From Apostichopus japonicus (Eukaryota > Echinodermata > Holothuroidea > Aspidochirotida > Stichopodidae): 64,000 nt of DNA. The notes beneath the pieces are model-generated. The model did not search any database. It was given only the letters and a program-made list of their open reading frames with translations, and had not been told where the DNA came from. The stretch is taken from contig NC_092565.1 of NCBI RefSeq assembly GCF_037975245.1, forward strand, positions 13,547,499 to 13,611,498, in the 5' to 3' direction. This document shows, one piece after another, positions 39,091-49,433 of the stretch. How positions within the stretch are numbered: position 1 is the first letter of the stretch; each line of letters opens with the position of its first letter. Position numbers and translations under genes: made by a program.

Positions 39091-41050
39091 AGTGAAAATT
39101 TGACCAAACTTATGAAGCTTGCACGTAAATGATATACTAGACTGTTTTTTTTTTTAAACAGGTTATGAAAAGTATCTTAAATATCATTAAACAGTTGGGT
39201 ACAATAGTTAAACTCACTCTTCCATCTTTTTTCTCTATGGTATTTGTTCCTTTGCTTTTTGGACTCTTGGATAAACTCTTTTGTTCTGCGAAGGGTACCA
39301 ATATATCATCTTAAAACATGTCTTTAAGCCATATATAACACAGTTCTCCTCTTCTGTTGTTGCCTCCACACTGGTGTCGTACATCACAGGAAACCTCACC
39401 CTTGACTTAGATATTTGGCTTTTCAATTCCTGCTGGAAAAAAGAAACAGCAAAGTATTCATCATTTGAAAAAAAAATTAAATAAAGTTGTCACCACAAAG
39501 TTATGTGAGATTTGCTTCCACTATAGTCTCAAAAAACAATCCCAAAGTTTGAAGCAGACTGTATAAAGCTGAAAATTTGAACGAGAGTGTCATCACCATT
39601 GCAACCAGAATCAAATGCCCAGAATACAGAGATAATAAAACATGGGCTAAATCTTTGTTTGTTTTTATGATCTTCAAAAATATAAAATTTTAGAAACAGA
39701 AATGCACTGAGCCAACTTATTTATAGGCGTAATCGTTTTTAGTTGTTATTTTGCTTGCTCACATAACAAGCCTGTTTAGACCTAGGCTAGAGGAGAATCA
39801 GTACTTTGTTACACTAAGTTTGTCTTTCGGTCGTTTTGATTTAGTCTTACTAGTAGTACTAAAGTATATAATGGACCGGCGAAGACTAGAGAATACCCAG
39901 AGTTTTAGCAACTGCGTTAAACTGTATCATCTGATCTATTATTTACGTCAATGAGTTTCATTCAATCTAGGATCAAAAAGAGAAAACTAATTAATCTTAA
40001 CCTTTAAACTTTGCTACTAAACAGATATGCTTGAATTACAAATAAATGTCAAAAAAACATCATAATCTAAGAATCGATGCATATACATATACATAAACAG
40101 AATAATTTGAATTCGCGCAAGTGAACCCTGCACTACATTGCACAGAAAAAAAAACGTGCAATTAGACCAAACTAAACATACTAAATTTTCCGTTACTTCT
40201 ACATAAAATATCAATACAAATACAACAACTTACTCTTTTGGCAGTATACTAAAAGCACATGTTATAATAACTTCAGACTATCAAGCTTTCCTGAGAAAAA
40301 ACGGTTAATACTTCTTACAGTAAGCAAGTCGACCGTGAAGGAATGTCGCAATTGTTTCCTGGGTGTGACCGGAAATTAAATACTAAAAAATGATAAATGA
40401 AAAGGTTAAATACAACTGAAGCGTGCATCCTGACTGCTCGCAACATATAATACCGTTGACTATCCAACATAATTTGTTCAGCCTACTGTGACTGTACGTT
40501 TGAAGGTCTAGCCTTGCTTATTCAATATCACAAAGCCTACCCATTTAGATTCACATGGGAAATTACAGGAAATCTTTACCATGAGTGTAGACTTCAAATA
40601 AACTATTGAGCCTTATAGTTCCAGCATTTGTTTGGGAATAAATTAGAAGATTATGTGCCACTGTTCAATCTAGCCCAATACACACATAACACATTGTTAA
40701 TTGGTGTTTAGAATGCACACTTTAGTGTTGAGAATGCACTGCAGTACCCAGTAGAAGCCTATAGGCTACTCACTGTCATTGCACTTGTGTATTGCGAAAC
40801 GCCAACGTGACAACGGTAGCGTTACACTAACCATAATACAGTACTAGTGCCAGTGGCCTAACAATTAACTTTAATTTTACCTTCAAGTTAAAGGAATAAC
40901 AGGTAGGCCGATGATGCAGTTAATACCTCCATTCTTCTAAAGACCTTCTTGGGTGATTTACGGTTGAAAGTTGCTTAGAGTGATCGTATGAAACTATGCC
41001 AAGTCCAGCAAGCTGCCGTTGCCTCTCGGTTTCCAAATTAAAGTGAATCG
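39091..41050. other. Interior of the EnSpm-like element, no gene recognised
   Basis: About 2 kb of AT-rich sequence has only short ORFs (67 codons or fewer) and no transposase motif I recognise. It may hold decayed exons of a transposase or captured host DNA. I cannot support either. Confidence 0.5.
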
Positions 41051-41059
41051 AATTGGGTT

Positions 41060-41312
41060 AAAATACATTAGTCCGTCGACACCGACTAAGCTACGATTAT
41101 GGCGTAAATCGGATGTCCGTGTCGTTCTTAGTCCATGGGTTAAAATACCTTAGTCCGTCGCCACCGACTAAGCTGCGATTATATTTTCCTTAGTCAGTGT
41201 AAACTGACTAAGAAGCAGCGATGAAACGAAGATTTTTGCTAGTTCGTGTGCATTGACTAACGTTACAAACTAATTTAACGTTAGTCCGTGGCAATATTGA
41301 CTAGTTTATTTT
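41060..41312. repeat. Right subterminal repeats of the EnSpm-like element
   Basis: The words TTAGTCCG, ACCGACTAAG, CTTAGTCAG, ACTGACTAAG and GTTAGTCCG recur in both orientations up to the right terminus. This matches the left end. A direct repeat of about 85 bp (ATTAGTCCGTCGACACCGAC at 41,069 and CTTAGTCCGTCGCCACCGAC at about 41,149) shows local tandem growth. Confidence 0.7.
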
Positions 41313-41321
41313 TTCAGTGTG

Positions 41322-41863
41322 GTATTATATGCAAATTAAAACATTATTTACCTCCAAATATACTCAGAACACTCTATATAACTCTGATTTTACCCCAATT
41401 AACTTATTGCACGACTATTTGGTCAGGAACCTATTCTACAAATGTTAATCACCTATGTTTCCTCCAGAAGAGAGCTATCCGCCATATTTCACATGCTGCA
41501 CCACGTGATCATACTAGCCCATTATTCAAAAGATTAAATGTATTAAAGCTAAATGATATTATAAGAGTCCAGCTAAATGATATTATAAGAGTCCAGCTTG
41601 CAACATTTGCATATAAAGCATGGAATGGATTGCTACCCGAGGCTTTTAAAGATTTTATATATAGTAATAGACTAATCCACAACCATCAAACACGCCATTG
41701 TAATAACGCACATGTTTTATCCCAACGAAGTACTTTAAGTTCTTTTAACCCTCGTATTCGTGCTATAAAAACGTGGAATAATCTCCAGGATAATGTTAAG
41801 AATAAGCCTTCTTACTCTGTATTCAAAATGAATCTCCAAACTGTAATTATTTCTCACTATTGA
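41322..41863 (+). pseudogene. C-terminal part of the CR1-like ORF2, copy 2
   Basis: The ORF continues here as GIICKLKHYLPPNILRTLYI and LILPQLTYCTTIWSGTY, then LQKRAIRHI and SPLFKRLNVLKLNDI, and stops at about 41,863. This is the usual C-terminal region after the RT in CR1-group and Jockey-group elements. A 24-bp tandem duplication at about 41,550-41,597 repeats LNDIIRVQ in frame. The frame joins perfectly to the left half once the 36,824-41,319 insert and one TG are removed. An upstream ATG at 41,288 lies inside the inserted element and is not a real start. Confidence 0.88.
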
Positions 41864-42136
41864 TGGATTTATTCTTGTGTGTGTTTGTGATTAAGATCAT
41901 TATAAAGATTGTTAGGATTGTTTATTAACATTATTAATTTCCATTAGCGTCAATACGATTATTTCATCATTGTAGATGCTACTATTAACATTTCTTTATC
42001 CATTCTTAAGTTTTTCTTTCTTTTTTCTTTTTGGGGAGTCTCCTACTTTGTTAAGCCTTGCAGGCTTTATAGGAGACTTCCCGTCACACTTTAAATTGTG
42101 ATGAAACAAATAAATATACAAATACAAATATACAAA
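41864..42136 (+). other. 3' UTR and tail of CR1-like copy 2
   Basis: This is the non-coding 3' segment after the ORF stop. At 42,036-42,083 GGAGTCTCCTAC and GTAGGAGACTTCCC-type arms form an inverted repeat. An AAATA/ATACAAA tail follows to about 42,136, where the minus-strand Tx1-like element begins. The comparable segment of copy 1 is at 36,066-36,134. Confidence 0.6.
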
Positions 42137-42182
42137 GTTAAAAGACCAGACAATGCTTACGTCAACACGTACTCTATACAAA

Positions 42183-43355
42183 TTAACCCCTATCCAGATG
42201 GTAAGTATAGCTGTTCGATTCTTTCTTAGAGAGCACAATATCGTTCTGTGTAAATATATTAAAAAACCGTGAGATCTTGTTTTGGTGGTAGTACACATCA
42301 AAAAGTAAGCGAATTTTCTTCTTGAGTACATTGTGAAAACCCTTTTTCAATATTACAAAGATAGTTATTATTGAAGCGAGATATTCTACAATTCCAAATT
42401 GTACATTTATATATATTGAAGATGAAGTCACACAAAATTCCTACAATACAGTTGTTTTTACGGCCAAGACCCAGAAGGGACAACCCCTTCAGTTCATCTA
42501 AATTAACTACCGGATTTAAAGTACTCAACTTATTAACCAAAAAGTGCCATAAATTTTCGACTTCAGAACACTCAATAAAAAGATGAATAGTACTTTCGTT
42601 CGTGGTTTTGCAAACGGTGCAGTAAGGAGAACCGTTTAATCCAAACTTGTACAATTTGTCGTTAGTGTAAAGAATATTATGTAATACTTTGAAGTCGATA
42701 TCGGCGTCAAAGAAACACTTTGGAGAACGATATATGTTACTCCATCTATTAGAAAAATCAAGACTGGGAAAATGCTGCTTCCAGTATTCTTCACCCTTGG
42801 GCGATGTGTTAAGATTGTCACGCAAAAGGCGTGGAGCTATTCTGCACGAAACTGAGGAGGTATCTATAATGTTTTTGCCATTTTGAAATTTTACAGTACG
42901 AATACAGTAAAATGCGTAGATACAATTGCATCAGAAGAAAATATATCACCTAACCAGTCAGAGGGGAAGGCGTGGAGAATGACATCGATATAATTCTGAA
43001 CATCGATTACTGTAAGGGGCTTATCAGGATTAGCAAGCTCAATGCACTCATGCACGGCCTTGGCTGGCAGAGAAGTGGGTATAATCCCATACATCAGATC
43101 ACTGACAGAAACGATACCACCTTTAATGAAGTGACGATTAAAAAGTGTTTGACTATCATTATCAACAATCAGGGTATTACTAAAGATAGGTTGATTGAGG
43201 ATGTCTTCTCTGGTCTCTGGTAGCCATAAACGGCCTTGAATTAGCCGATCCCATGCAAACATGAGTTCACAGTAATACGGGCTTAGCTTATGAACAGACT
43301 TGCGGTTAGGAGTAATTTGAAAGATACCACGCCCAAGGCTCATATCTTCATACAT
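42183..43355 (-). pseudogene. C-terminal region of the Tx1-like ORF2 with Cys-rich knuckle (broken)
   Basis: The upstream piece (43,355-42,891) has SPYYCELMFAWDRL, QPIFSNTLI and GIVSVSDLMYGI. After a break near 42,890-42,825, the second piece has EYWKQHFP, DFKVLHNILYTNDKLYKFGL and the knuckle YCTVCKTTNESTIHLFIEC (about 42,630-42,575). The latter is a Cys-x2-Cys...His...Cys cluster found at the C-terminus of L1/Tx1 ORF2 proteins. A last frameshift near 42,335 is needed to reach the stop at about 42,183. Known role of the region: nucleic-acid binding during target-primed reverse transcription. Confidence 0.82.
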
Positions 43356-43499
43356 ATTTAAAAAAATACAACATTAATTTTTGTAATTTAATATTAATGT
43401 TATTGCTTAATATCTAACTACAAAATTTAATTCTAAGAGCATCTCTTGTTAATTCAATGTCGCTCAAACTGAATCCTCCTCTGTCGATTGGTAAAAGCA

Positions 43500-44317
43500 A
43501 GTTAAGAAACTTAATAGAAGGTTTTTTACCAATGCTAAGTAATTAAGTTTTATCAATATTACAACTAGAGCCAGAAGCAAGTTCAAAAAATTTAATGATG
43601 TTATAAATAGAATAAATAATTGTGATACTAGACACGAAAAAGGTAGGTCGTCCGCATGCTGAAAAATTTTGGTTTCGACTCCACAAAATTTAATACCATG
43701 AAATATATGGACATTTAATTATAGCTTCATGAAATGGCTCGGGACAGAGAACATAGAGCATGGCTGAGAGTGGGCAGCCCTGCCGAACTCCCCTTTTGAC
43801 AGGGGAGGGATCGGAAATATTACCATTGTGTTTGATTCGGACCTCGATATTGGTATAAAACAGTTTGATCCATTTTAGGAGCTTAGAACCAAAACCCAAT
43901 TTTTCAGCAACTTCGAAGAGGTAGTTATGGTCAACTCTGTCAAAGGCTTTATATTGGTCTATTTTAAGAATAAACATGGTTTATTATAAGAATTTACATA
44001 CTCAATTACATTTTGCATAGTAAGCACGTTTTCAGAAATATACCTTCCTGGAAAACAACACGTTTGATCTTCTGAAATAATATTCTTACTGATACTTGTG
44101 ATACGTTTGGCGAGAGCTTTGGCAATCATTTTGTAATCGACATTTAAGTGGCTTATTGGCCTCCAATTATTTAAACTACGAAGATCTCCTTTCTTGGGTA
44201 TATGGGTAAGTATACTTATTTTTATGGATTCACAGAGTTCGTTGTCATGGAATGATGTCTCAATGTGTCTAGTAAAAATATCGATAAAATCCCGCCAAAA
44301 CACTTTGTAAACTTCAG
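43500..44317 (-). pseudogene. Reverse transcriptase of the Tx1-like element (broken)
   Basis: Minus-strand reading gives [11 protein letters not shown] (44,317-44,285) and [20 protein letters not shown] (about 44,210-44,150). Then come [23 protein letters not shown] (about 44,075) and [17 protein letters not shown] (about 43,970; motif A). GVRQGCPLSAMLYVL (about 43,790) and HADD (43,658-43,647; catalytic motif C) follow. After HADD come FELASGSSCNIDKT and LPIDRGGFSLSDIELTRDAL near 43,570 and 43,470, usual for this family. Frameshifts lie near 43,980 and 43,690, and a stop near 43,545. No functional protein is possible. Confidence 0.85.
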
Positions 44318-45065
44318 CATCCATCCATCCATCCATCCATCCATCCATCCATCCATCCATCCATCCATCCATCCATCCATCCATCCATCCATCCATCCAT
44401 CCATCCATCCATCCATCCATCCATCCATCCATCCATCCATCCATCCATCCATCCATCCATCCATCCATCCATCCATCCATCCATCCATCCATCCATCCAT
44501 CCATCCATCCATCCATCCATCCATCCATCCATCCATCCATCCATCCATCCATCCATCCATCCATCCATCCATCCATCCATCCATCCATCCATCCATCCAT
44601 CCATCCATCCATCCATCCATCCATCCATCCATCCATCCATCCATCCATCCATCCATCCATCCATCCATCCATCCATCCATCCATCCATCCATCCATCCAT
44701 CCATCCATCCATCCATCCATCCATCCATCCATCCATCCATCCATCCATCCATCCATCCATCCATCCATCCATCCATCCATCCATCCATCCATCCATCCAT
44801 CCATCCATCCATCCATCCATCCATCCATCCATCCATCCATCCATCCATCCATCCATCCATCCATCCATCCATCCATCCATCCATCCATCCATCCATCCAT
44901 CCATCCATCCATCCATCCATCCATCCATCCATCCATCCATCCATCCATCCATCCATCCATCCATCCATCCATCCATCCATCCATCCATCCATCCATCCAT
45001 CCATCCATCCATCCATCCATCCATCCATCCATCCATCCATCCATCCATCCATCCATCCATCCATC
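44318..45065. repeat. Perfect (CATC)187 microsatellite, 748 bp
   Basis: All 748 bases from 44,318 to 45,065 fit CATC without one interruption; two imperfect units (TATC) follow. Because 4 and 3 share no factor, no frame on either strand has a stop, giving long artefact ORFs (repeating HPSI on the plus strand, MDGW on the minus). It lies inside the Tx1-like RT just upstream of AEVYKVFW. There, related elements usually have a DG dipeptide before the EFYK-type motif, so the repeat may have grown from a GATGG codon pair. True length could differ because of assembly. Confidence 0.97.
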
Positions 45066-45150
45066 TATCTAATATCCTCATCAATAAAAATACTGTTAAA
45101 AAGAGTTTCATCGTTCTCTTCGCGTAAGAGAGGGATATATAAACTTGGTT

Positions 45151-46560
45151 GGATAAGCATCTCCTCTCGTGTCCTAAAGGGGACTTAAAGGGTGTGAAGA
45201 CTCGCGCAAAAAGAAACGTATAATGCCGGTTATCTGACCTAGTTTCGAATGAGATGTAACAAATATGTTAGACACCACCATCGATCTCAGAAAATACACA
45301 CAGCTAGCTACTGTACCATCGGTAATTAGACACTAGTGTACAGTCAGTACATACAGCTGCGGTCAATACCTACAGCACAGTGTACAGGCAATACAGCGAT
45401 GGACATCTTAGGTCCAGCTAAATATAACAAGGTATCACCTTTCATTACTCTACTGTCTGTATTTTGTAGCGACACGAACAAATCGTCACTTGCAAGCCAC
45501 GGAAAGTTAACTTTTTCAGATGGCCGCACGCGGTTTGGGGCGAGTCTTCAATGCCTTTAAATTGACCCAATTTTTGCTCCATATGTATTTTCATTTATGC
45601 TCTTCAACATGCAAGCCACCAAAAAAAAAACAAGATCATGATTGATAATGGGTCAAAAAAATATGTTCTCCTGCTGATTTTTGGAACTTTTCCTGAGAAA
45701 GAATAACAATTGGGCGGATGGATATTGACTCTAATAGGAGTATGCCACCCTAAATCAAAAACTTTTTGCAATGTGCAGACGACACTGCCCTTTCAAAACA
45801 TATGTTGTATAAAAAAAAAACGTGCGTAGGCTAACGATGGTTTTGTGTTGTTTTAAAGAAAACATCTTGCCTTGCTGTGCGGCCTGATGTAGCCAGCGAA
45901 ATTGAGATGGAGTTCGTTTCTTTGGTTTGCCTACCAAAGTACAAAGACGAAAGATTTGGGAGACAAAATTTCAACTGCATGACGGTCTAGAGGCCTACCA
46001 AGCTGTGAGGTGGGGAAAGGCATAGGGCCATAGGCACTACTACTACTCGGTACTAGGCTAGGCTTCAACAACTATACGACAGTAAGAGTAGATCGGCATG
46101 TTTTGGTCATTAAGTCCAGGATTTCCTGTTCAGTTCCATTTTTAGGCATGGCTTACTACTTATTTGAGATCAAAGCAAACAAGCATAGACCTAGATGCCT
46201 TGCTAAGTCTCGGCATACGACTGAGTTATAACAAGCCTAGCCTAGCCTATGTAGACCTAGTTATGCCAGTGCAACCAATGTAACCAAGATTCTAAAGTCT
46301 GACTGTAGGCTGGACCTATGTGTAGACAATTAGCGGATTCTAAAGTCAGGCCCAATTAGCTGTGTATCTCGCTCGATCATATATAATTGAAAGTGAGTAT
46401 GGCCACAAGAAGTAGCCTACTATGGGCATAGCAATACATACTAGGTCTAATGCTATGCATGAAGGCCAAGACTGTCTAGACTATAGATAAACAGTACTCC
46501 TTAAATTCACTCGAGCATTAAGAATTTGTTACTTGATAGCATAAACTACCCCAAATACTG
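45151..46560. other. Non-coding DNA with no supported feature
   Basis: About 1.4 kb holds only short ORFs (74 codons or fewer) and no recognisable protein. The stretch 45,960-46,500 is rich in TAGGCCTA, CCTAGCCTAG and similar words. These are common in dispersed DNA of some aquatic animals but not diagnostic. Confidence 0.5.
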
Positions 46561-46573
46561 CCACTAGTACCCC

Positions 46574-46599
46574 GTTCCCACGAACGCGGTCTTGCTTCA
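46574..46599 (+). repeat. 26-bp motif shared with 51,021-51,046 (inverted)
   Basis: The sequence starting GTTCCCACGAACGCGG at 46,574 matches the reverse complement of 51,021-51,046 at 24 of 26 bases. The flanking sequences differ. It looks like the end of a dispersed repeat of unknown class. Confidence 0.45.
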
Positions 46600-46699
46600 A
46601 GCAAGGATAGGTAGAGCTAAAACTGTAACCCCAGATAAGCCCTGCAATTTGAACCCGCGTTTCAACGCGTTAACTCTGGGCAAAGCGGCAGGCTTGGAA

Positions 46700-47431
46700 A
46701 ACCTTGGAAAAGGTCCAAACCTGGTTATTGCAATAGAGAATATGAGCAGCGATCGACAGCTATGCAGTGAGTCTTTTCGCGGGGGTATATATCCTCCAAG
46801 CAGCGCACACACGCTATTTTCTACCGTAGCTTTTCCGATACGGCCAACGTTTACCACCTTTGAAAAAGTCAATGCACTGGGCAGGGAAATTATTGTTCGT
46901 ATCTGAAGCACAATATTTTGAGTGGTACGACTTTTCGCGGGGGTTAAGTAAAACAAATCTCTCATATTTTCCAAAATGAAAATAAAATAAAATGGAAAGT
47001 CTAAATATAATCATATCAATTATATCTAGCAGATATGCCGACTTTGTGTGCGTACAATTGTTCCAACAACTCTGGAAAAAAAAATCTGTTTGCACACTTT
47101 ACCTGTACCCAAAAGAAATATTTAATCCCTAACACAAAATGGTTGGGTTGGCCTCGATGTCAGCACCTGTGTATACTGTACCATTGGACTTGACATAGAT
47201 GTTAAAACTTTTCTTGGCAAGTTGCCAACAAGAAATTCCACCGCAGTGTACTTTGCTAGTATTGCATCAAAGAAGTTATGGCGTGTAGACTAAACGCTCT
47301 ACGGTGGCACATTTCATATTATTACTTTCTAATACATGTGTTCGCAGTATTCGAAGTGAACGTATTGGTTTTGGTGTGCTTTTACGAACATTCGCCTCAT
47401 CGACTAGGCTTTGTAGGTCTATAACACTCCA
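46700..47431. other. Non-coding stretch, no gene seen
   Basis: Only short ORFs in conflicting frames occur here. A 14-bp direct repeat (CTTTTCGCGGGGGT) is present at about 46,774 and 46,930. Nothing else stands out. Confidence 0.4.
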
Positions 47432-47439
47432 CCTTTGTT

Positions 47440-48541
47440 CAAGGGCGGCGGAAGCACTTTTAATCTGGGGGGGGGGAGGCACCGACGTCGAAGGGCACTT
47501 TGCAGAAACTTGATTGGACTGATGCAGCCTGATATTAAGTACCCTTTATAATGATCTTATTTGCGTATACACATCACTCCATCAACGCCCCCCCCCCCTC
47601 AGTGGCGGAGCTTGAGGTAATGGTCAGGGGGCGAGAATGGTTTGTAGGCCGGGGGCGCTTTCGACACTATCTAAGCGGAGCGCCACCACAGGTTGGCGCG
47701 GAGCGTACAGAAATTTTTTGAGTAAAGATGCTTCCCTAGATTGCCGGTAATGACCCTTTCCGGGCCTTGCTAATTGCAGATAAACGAAGAATAAATAGGT
47801 GTCAACGCCATTTTGTCAGAAAATTACACCAACAAAATGTGACAATGTCAATAGGTATTTGAGAGCGCAATAAAATAGTCAATAATCGCGAATAAGTAAA
47901 AAGTGGTAAAAAGCTGAAAAGGGCGCCAGCTGTCAATTTGAGTCCGTCAGGGGGGCATCCGCCCCTCTGGCTGTATGGATGCTCCGCCACCGCACCCACC
48001 CCTCAAGGAAAAATGCATACTAGACCTGCAATATCCAATGTGCACATTGGAAACAAGGAACAAGTTTTCTTTCGAGACAAAATGAGGTGAAAACATTATA
48101 AAGTCCAAGTCCATACACACGCGATCGATACATGTATGCATGAAACATGTCAAAATAAGAAAGGATAGGGTATAGGTTATGGGATATAAATACTAAACTC
48201 ATTATTCATAGTAGGCTATAAATGGCTTCTGCTTATTACAAAGTCACAATGTAATTTAGCAATGTATTTTTAGAAATGTATTAGGATTTTTTTGACACAT
48301 TGAGTATGCCTAATGGCACTCACCAGAATGTTAGAAGCCTTGTGGTAGTAAACATTTGAGTTTGACCCACAGAAATTCATTAATACTTCTAAGTTAGGAT
48401 TAGATCTCTTACTGAAATATCGCTGACCTAAAAAGGTGATCAAGAGTACAATTTTTTATGTAGAGAAAGGGCACATTTTAATCCTGAGGAAAAATGGGGG
48501 AGAACGTTCCCCCTGTGCCCCCCCAGGTTCCGCCGCCCTTG
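47440..48541. mobile_element. hAT-like MITE with 8-bp target duplication (carries a nested MITE)
   Basis: The termini CAAGGGCGGCGGAAGC and GTTCCGCCGCCCTTG are inverted repeats. They are flanked on both sides by CCTTTGTT (47,432-47,439 and 48,542-48,549), a perfect 8-bp target duplication. An 8-bp duplication with CA-GG type ends is the hAT superfamily signature. The element has no transposase. A related copy in opposite orientation lies at 52,703-53,353. Its middle is interrupted by another MITE at 47,600-47,992. Confidence 0.85.
47600..47992 (+). mobile_element. hAT-like MITE with CAGTGGCGGAGC ends, nested in the 47.4-kb MITE
   Basis: The ends are CAGTGGCGGAGC (47,600) and GCTCCGCCACCG (47,992). 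The body is closely related to 55,294-55,675, where a near-perfect 8-bp duplication is visible. Here the target was a C-run, so the duplication cannot be read. It holds the shared core at about 47,672-47,790. Non-autonomous, no ORF. Confidence 0.78.
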
Positions 48542-48549
48542 CCTTTGTT

Positions 48550-49433
48550 ACTAGATCAATTAATGCTGGCTAAATATACATTCATCTCACCTGGTAGGCC
48601 TACGCATAACTATTTGAAGAAAAAAGTACGGTACATCCCCTTATAATCAGATGTAAGATAACGTGGTAAAATTATGACTCCTAAGCAGTGTTTATAAATC
48701 ATTTCTTACACTTTACAAATTGGCGGGAAATTAAAAACTCGCTGGCCTGCCAAAATCTCGATAGCCCCCCCCCCCCCAGTTAAACAACAGTATGCTATCT
48801 TTAAAAGAATTGTCTGGTATCCCTTAGACGTTACCTTAAAACCAATAAATAATTTTCCAAATATGCGTTTGACAGAGAAACGATTTTTAATCGTTTAGGA
48901 TAGATATTTCAAATATACTTGAACAGTAGAGAACGTGACGTCATCTTCGCAAGTGCAGATGGCGACATGACGATCCATACAGTTCCTGCAGTAATCACGA
49001 CAAATACCGCGTTTGAATACAGATTAATTTCTTTGTTAATTTTCGGTGAAATTCAATATAAATTATATATGTTTTAAAAAAATCGTTGAGCCGTCATATA
49101 TATATGTAGTGCATCAGTGTTTTCGTGGTTTTTGTGTAACACGACGAAGGTTTGAACAGAAGACTCTTCGTTGTTTATCCTTTTGCTGTAAAGTTGATCC
49201 GTGAATTTTATCTCGGTAAATTTTTCTTATTTATATGTTTCAATTATAACATTTTTCTTAAATATATTCCATTTATAACGATTACTGTGGTTACAACTAT
49301 TCCATGTGTAATAACTGTACCAACATATATCCCCTTTATTCAGTTTGAATTCATATGCTTTCACAATTTTTTTAAACAATCGTCACGAAGTTTATGCGCA
49401 ACTTAAATCCATCTTCTATTCGTTGAAAGTCCG
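48550..49433. other. AT-rich intergenic DNA, no gene seen
   Basis: It contains a short C-run (48,765-48,778) and AT-rich sequence with no supported ORF. An 84-codon ORF at 49,152-49,406 is Phe/Ile-rich from AT-rich DNA and has no recognisable domain. Confidence 0.4.
48936..48943. promoter_or_regulatory. Possible CRE (CREB/ATF) site
   Basis: TGACGTCA is a perfect palindromic cAMP-response element, followed by a locally GC-richer patch (about 48,945-48,985). No gene is visible downstream, so it may be chance. Confidence 0.25.

Larger units (their letters stand above)
36824..41319. mobile_element. EnSpm/CACTA-like DNA transposon, apparently non-autonomous, 4,496 bp
   Basis: The ends are CACTGAAAA (36,824) and TTTTCAGTG (41,319), terminal inverted repeats of the CACTG type. 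Both ends carry many short subterminal repeats of the TTAGTCGG/CCGACTAA type. It sits in a retrotransposon ORF and is flanked by TG at 36,822-36,823 and at 41,320-41,321. Removing the element and one TG restores the reading frame, so the 2-bp target duplication and the boundaries are firm. CACTG ends, a 2-bp duplication and dense subterminal repeats fit animal EnSpm/CACTA elements. I found no transposase ORF, only short ORFs under 80 codons, so it is probably non-autonomous. The superfamily is inferred. Confidence 0.75.
36135..42136 (+). mobile_element. CR1-group non-LTR retrotransposon copy 2, 5'-truncated and split by a DNA transposon
   Basis: This copy begins inside the RT (NNEQCGFRPDHSTELALADA) directly after the A-rich tail of copy 1, in the same orientation. 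Its left part is 36,135-36,823 and its right part 41,320-42,136, with a 4.5-kb EnSpm-like element between. The right part ends with a 3' UTR holding GTCTCCTACTTTG...GGAGACTTCCC and an AAATA/ACAAATA-rich tail, related to the 3' end of copy 1. That supports one family. It is not close enough to copy 1 to be a local duplication of it. Confidence 0.85.
42137..45150 (-). mobile_element. Tx1-like (L1 group) non-LTR retrotransposon, broken, interrupted by a microsatellite
   Basis: Read on the minus strand from right to left: a possible linker remnant ([17 protein letters not shown] near 45,070-45,125), then the microsatellite, then RT, then a long C-terminal region with a Cys/His cluster. It ends near 42,183, with 3' sequence to about 42,137 that abuts the tail of the CR1-like copy. 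The motif wording (PKKGD...[30 protein letters not shown]) is that of L1/Tx1 RTs, not of the CR1 elements next door. Multiple frameshifts and at least one internal deletion make it inactive. Confidence 0.82.

Noticed and set aside
41288-41321. ATG at 41,288 as start of a 191-codon gene
   Set aside because: The first codons lie in the right end of the EnSpm-like element; the rest is the C-terminal part of an interrupted CR1-like ORF.
44265-45188. Long ORFs on both strands (repeating HPSI on plus; MDGW on minus; 265-365 codons)
   Set aside because: They are produced by the stop-free (CATC)n microsatellite; only the sequence after 44,317 on the minus strand is a real (dead) RT remnant.
46592-46974. 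Overlapping 104- and 125-codon ORFs on opposite strands
   Set aside because: They are antiparallel shadows in the same stretch; no domain recognised, no splice or start context that favours either.
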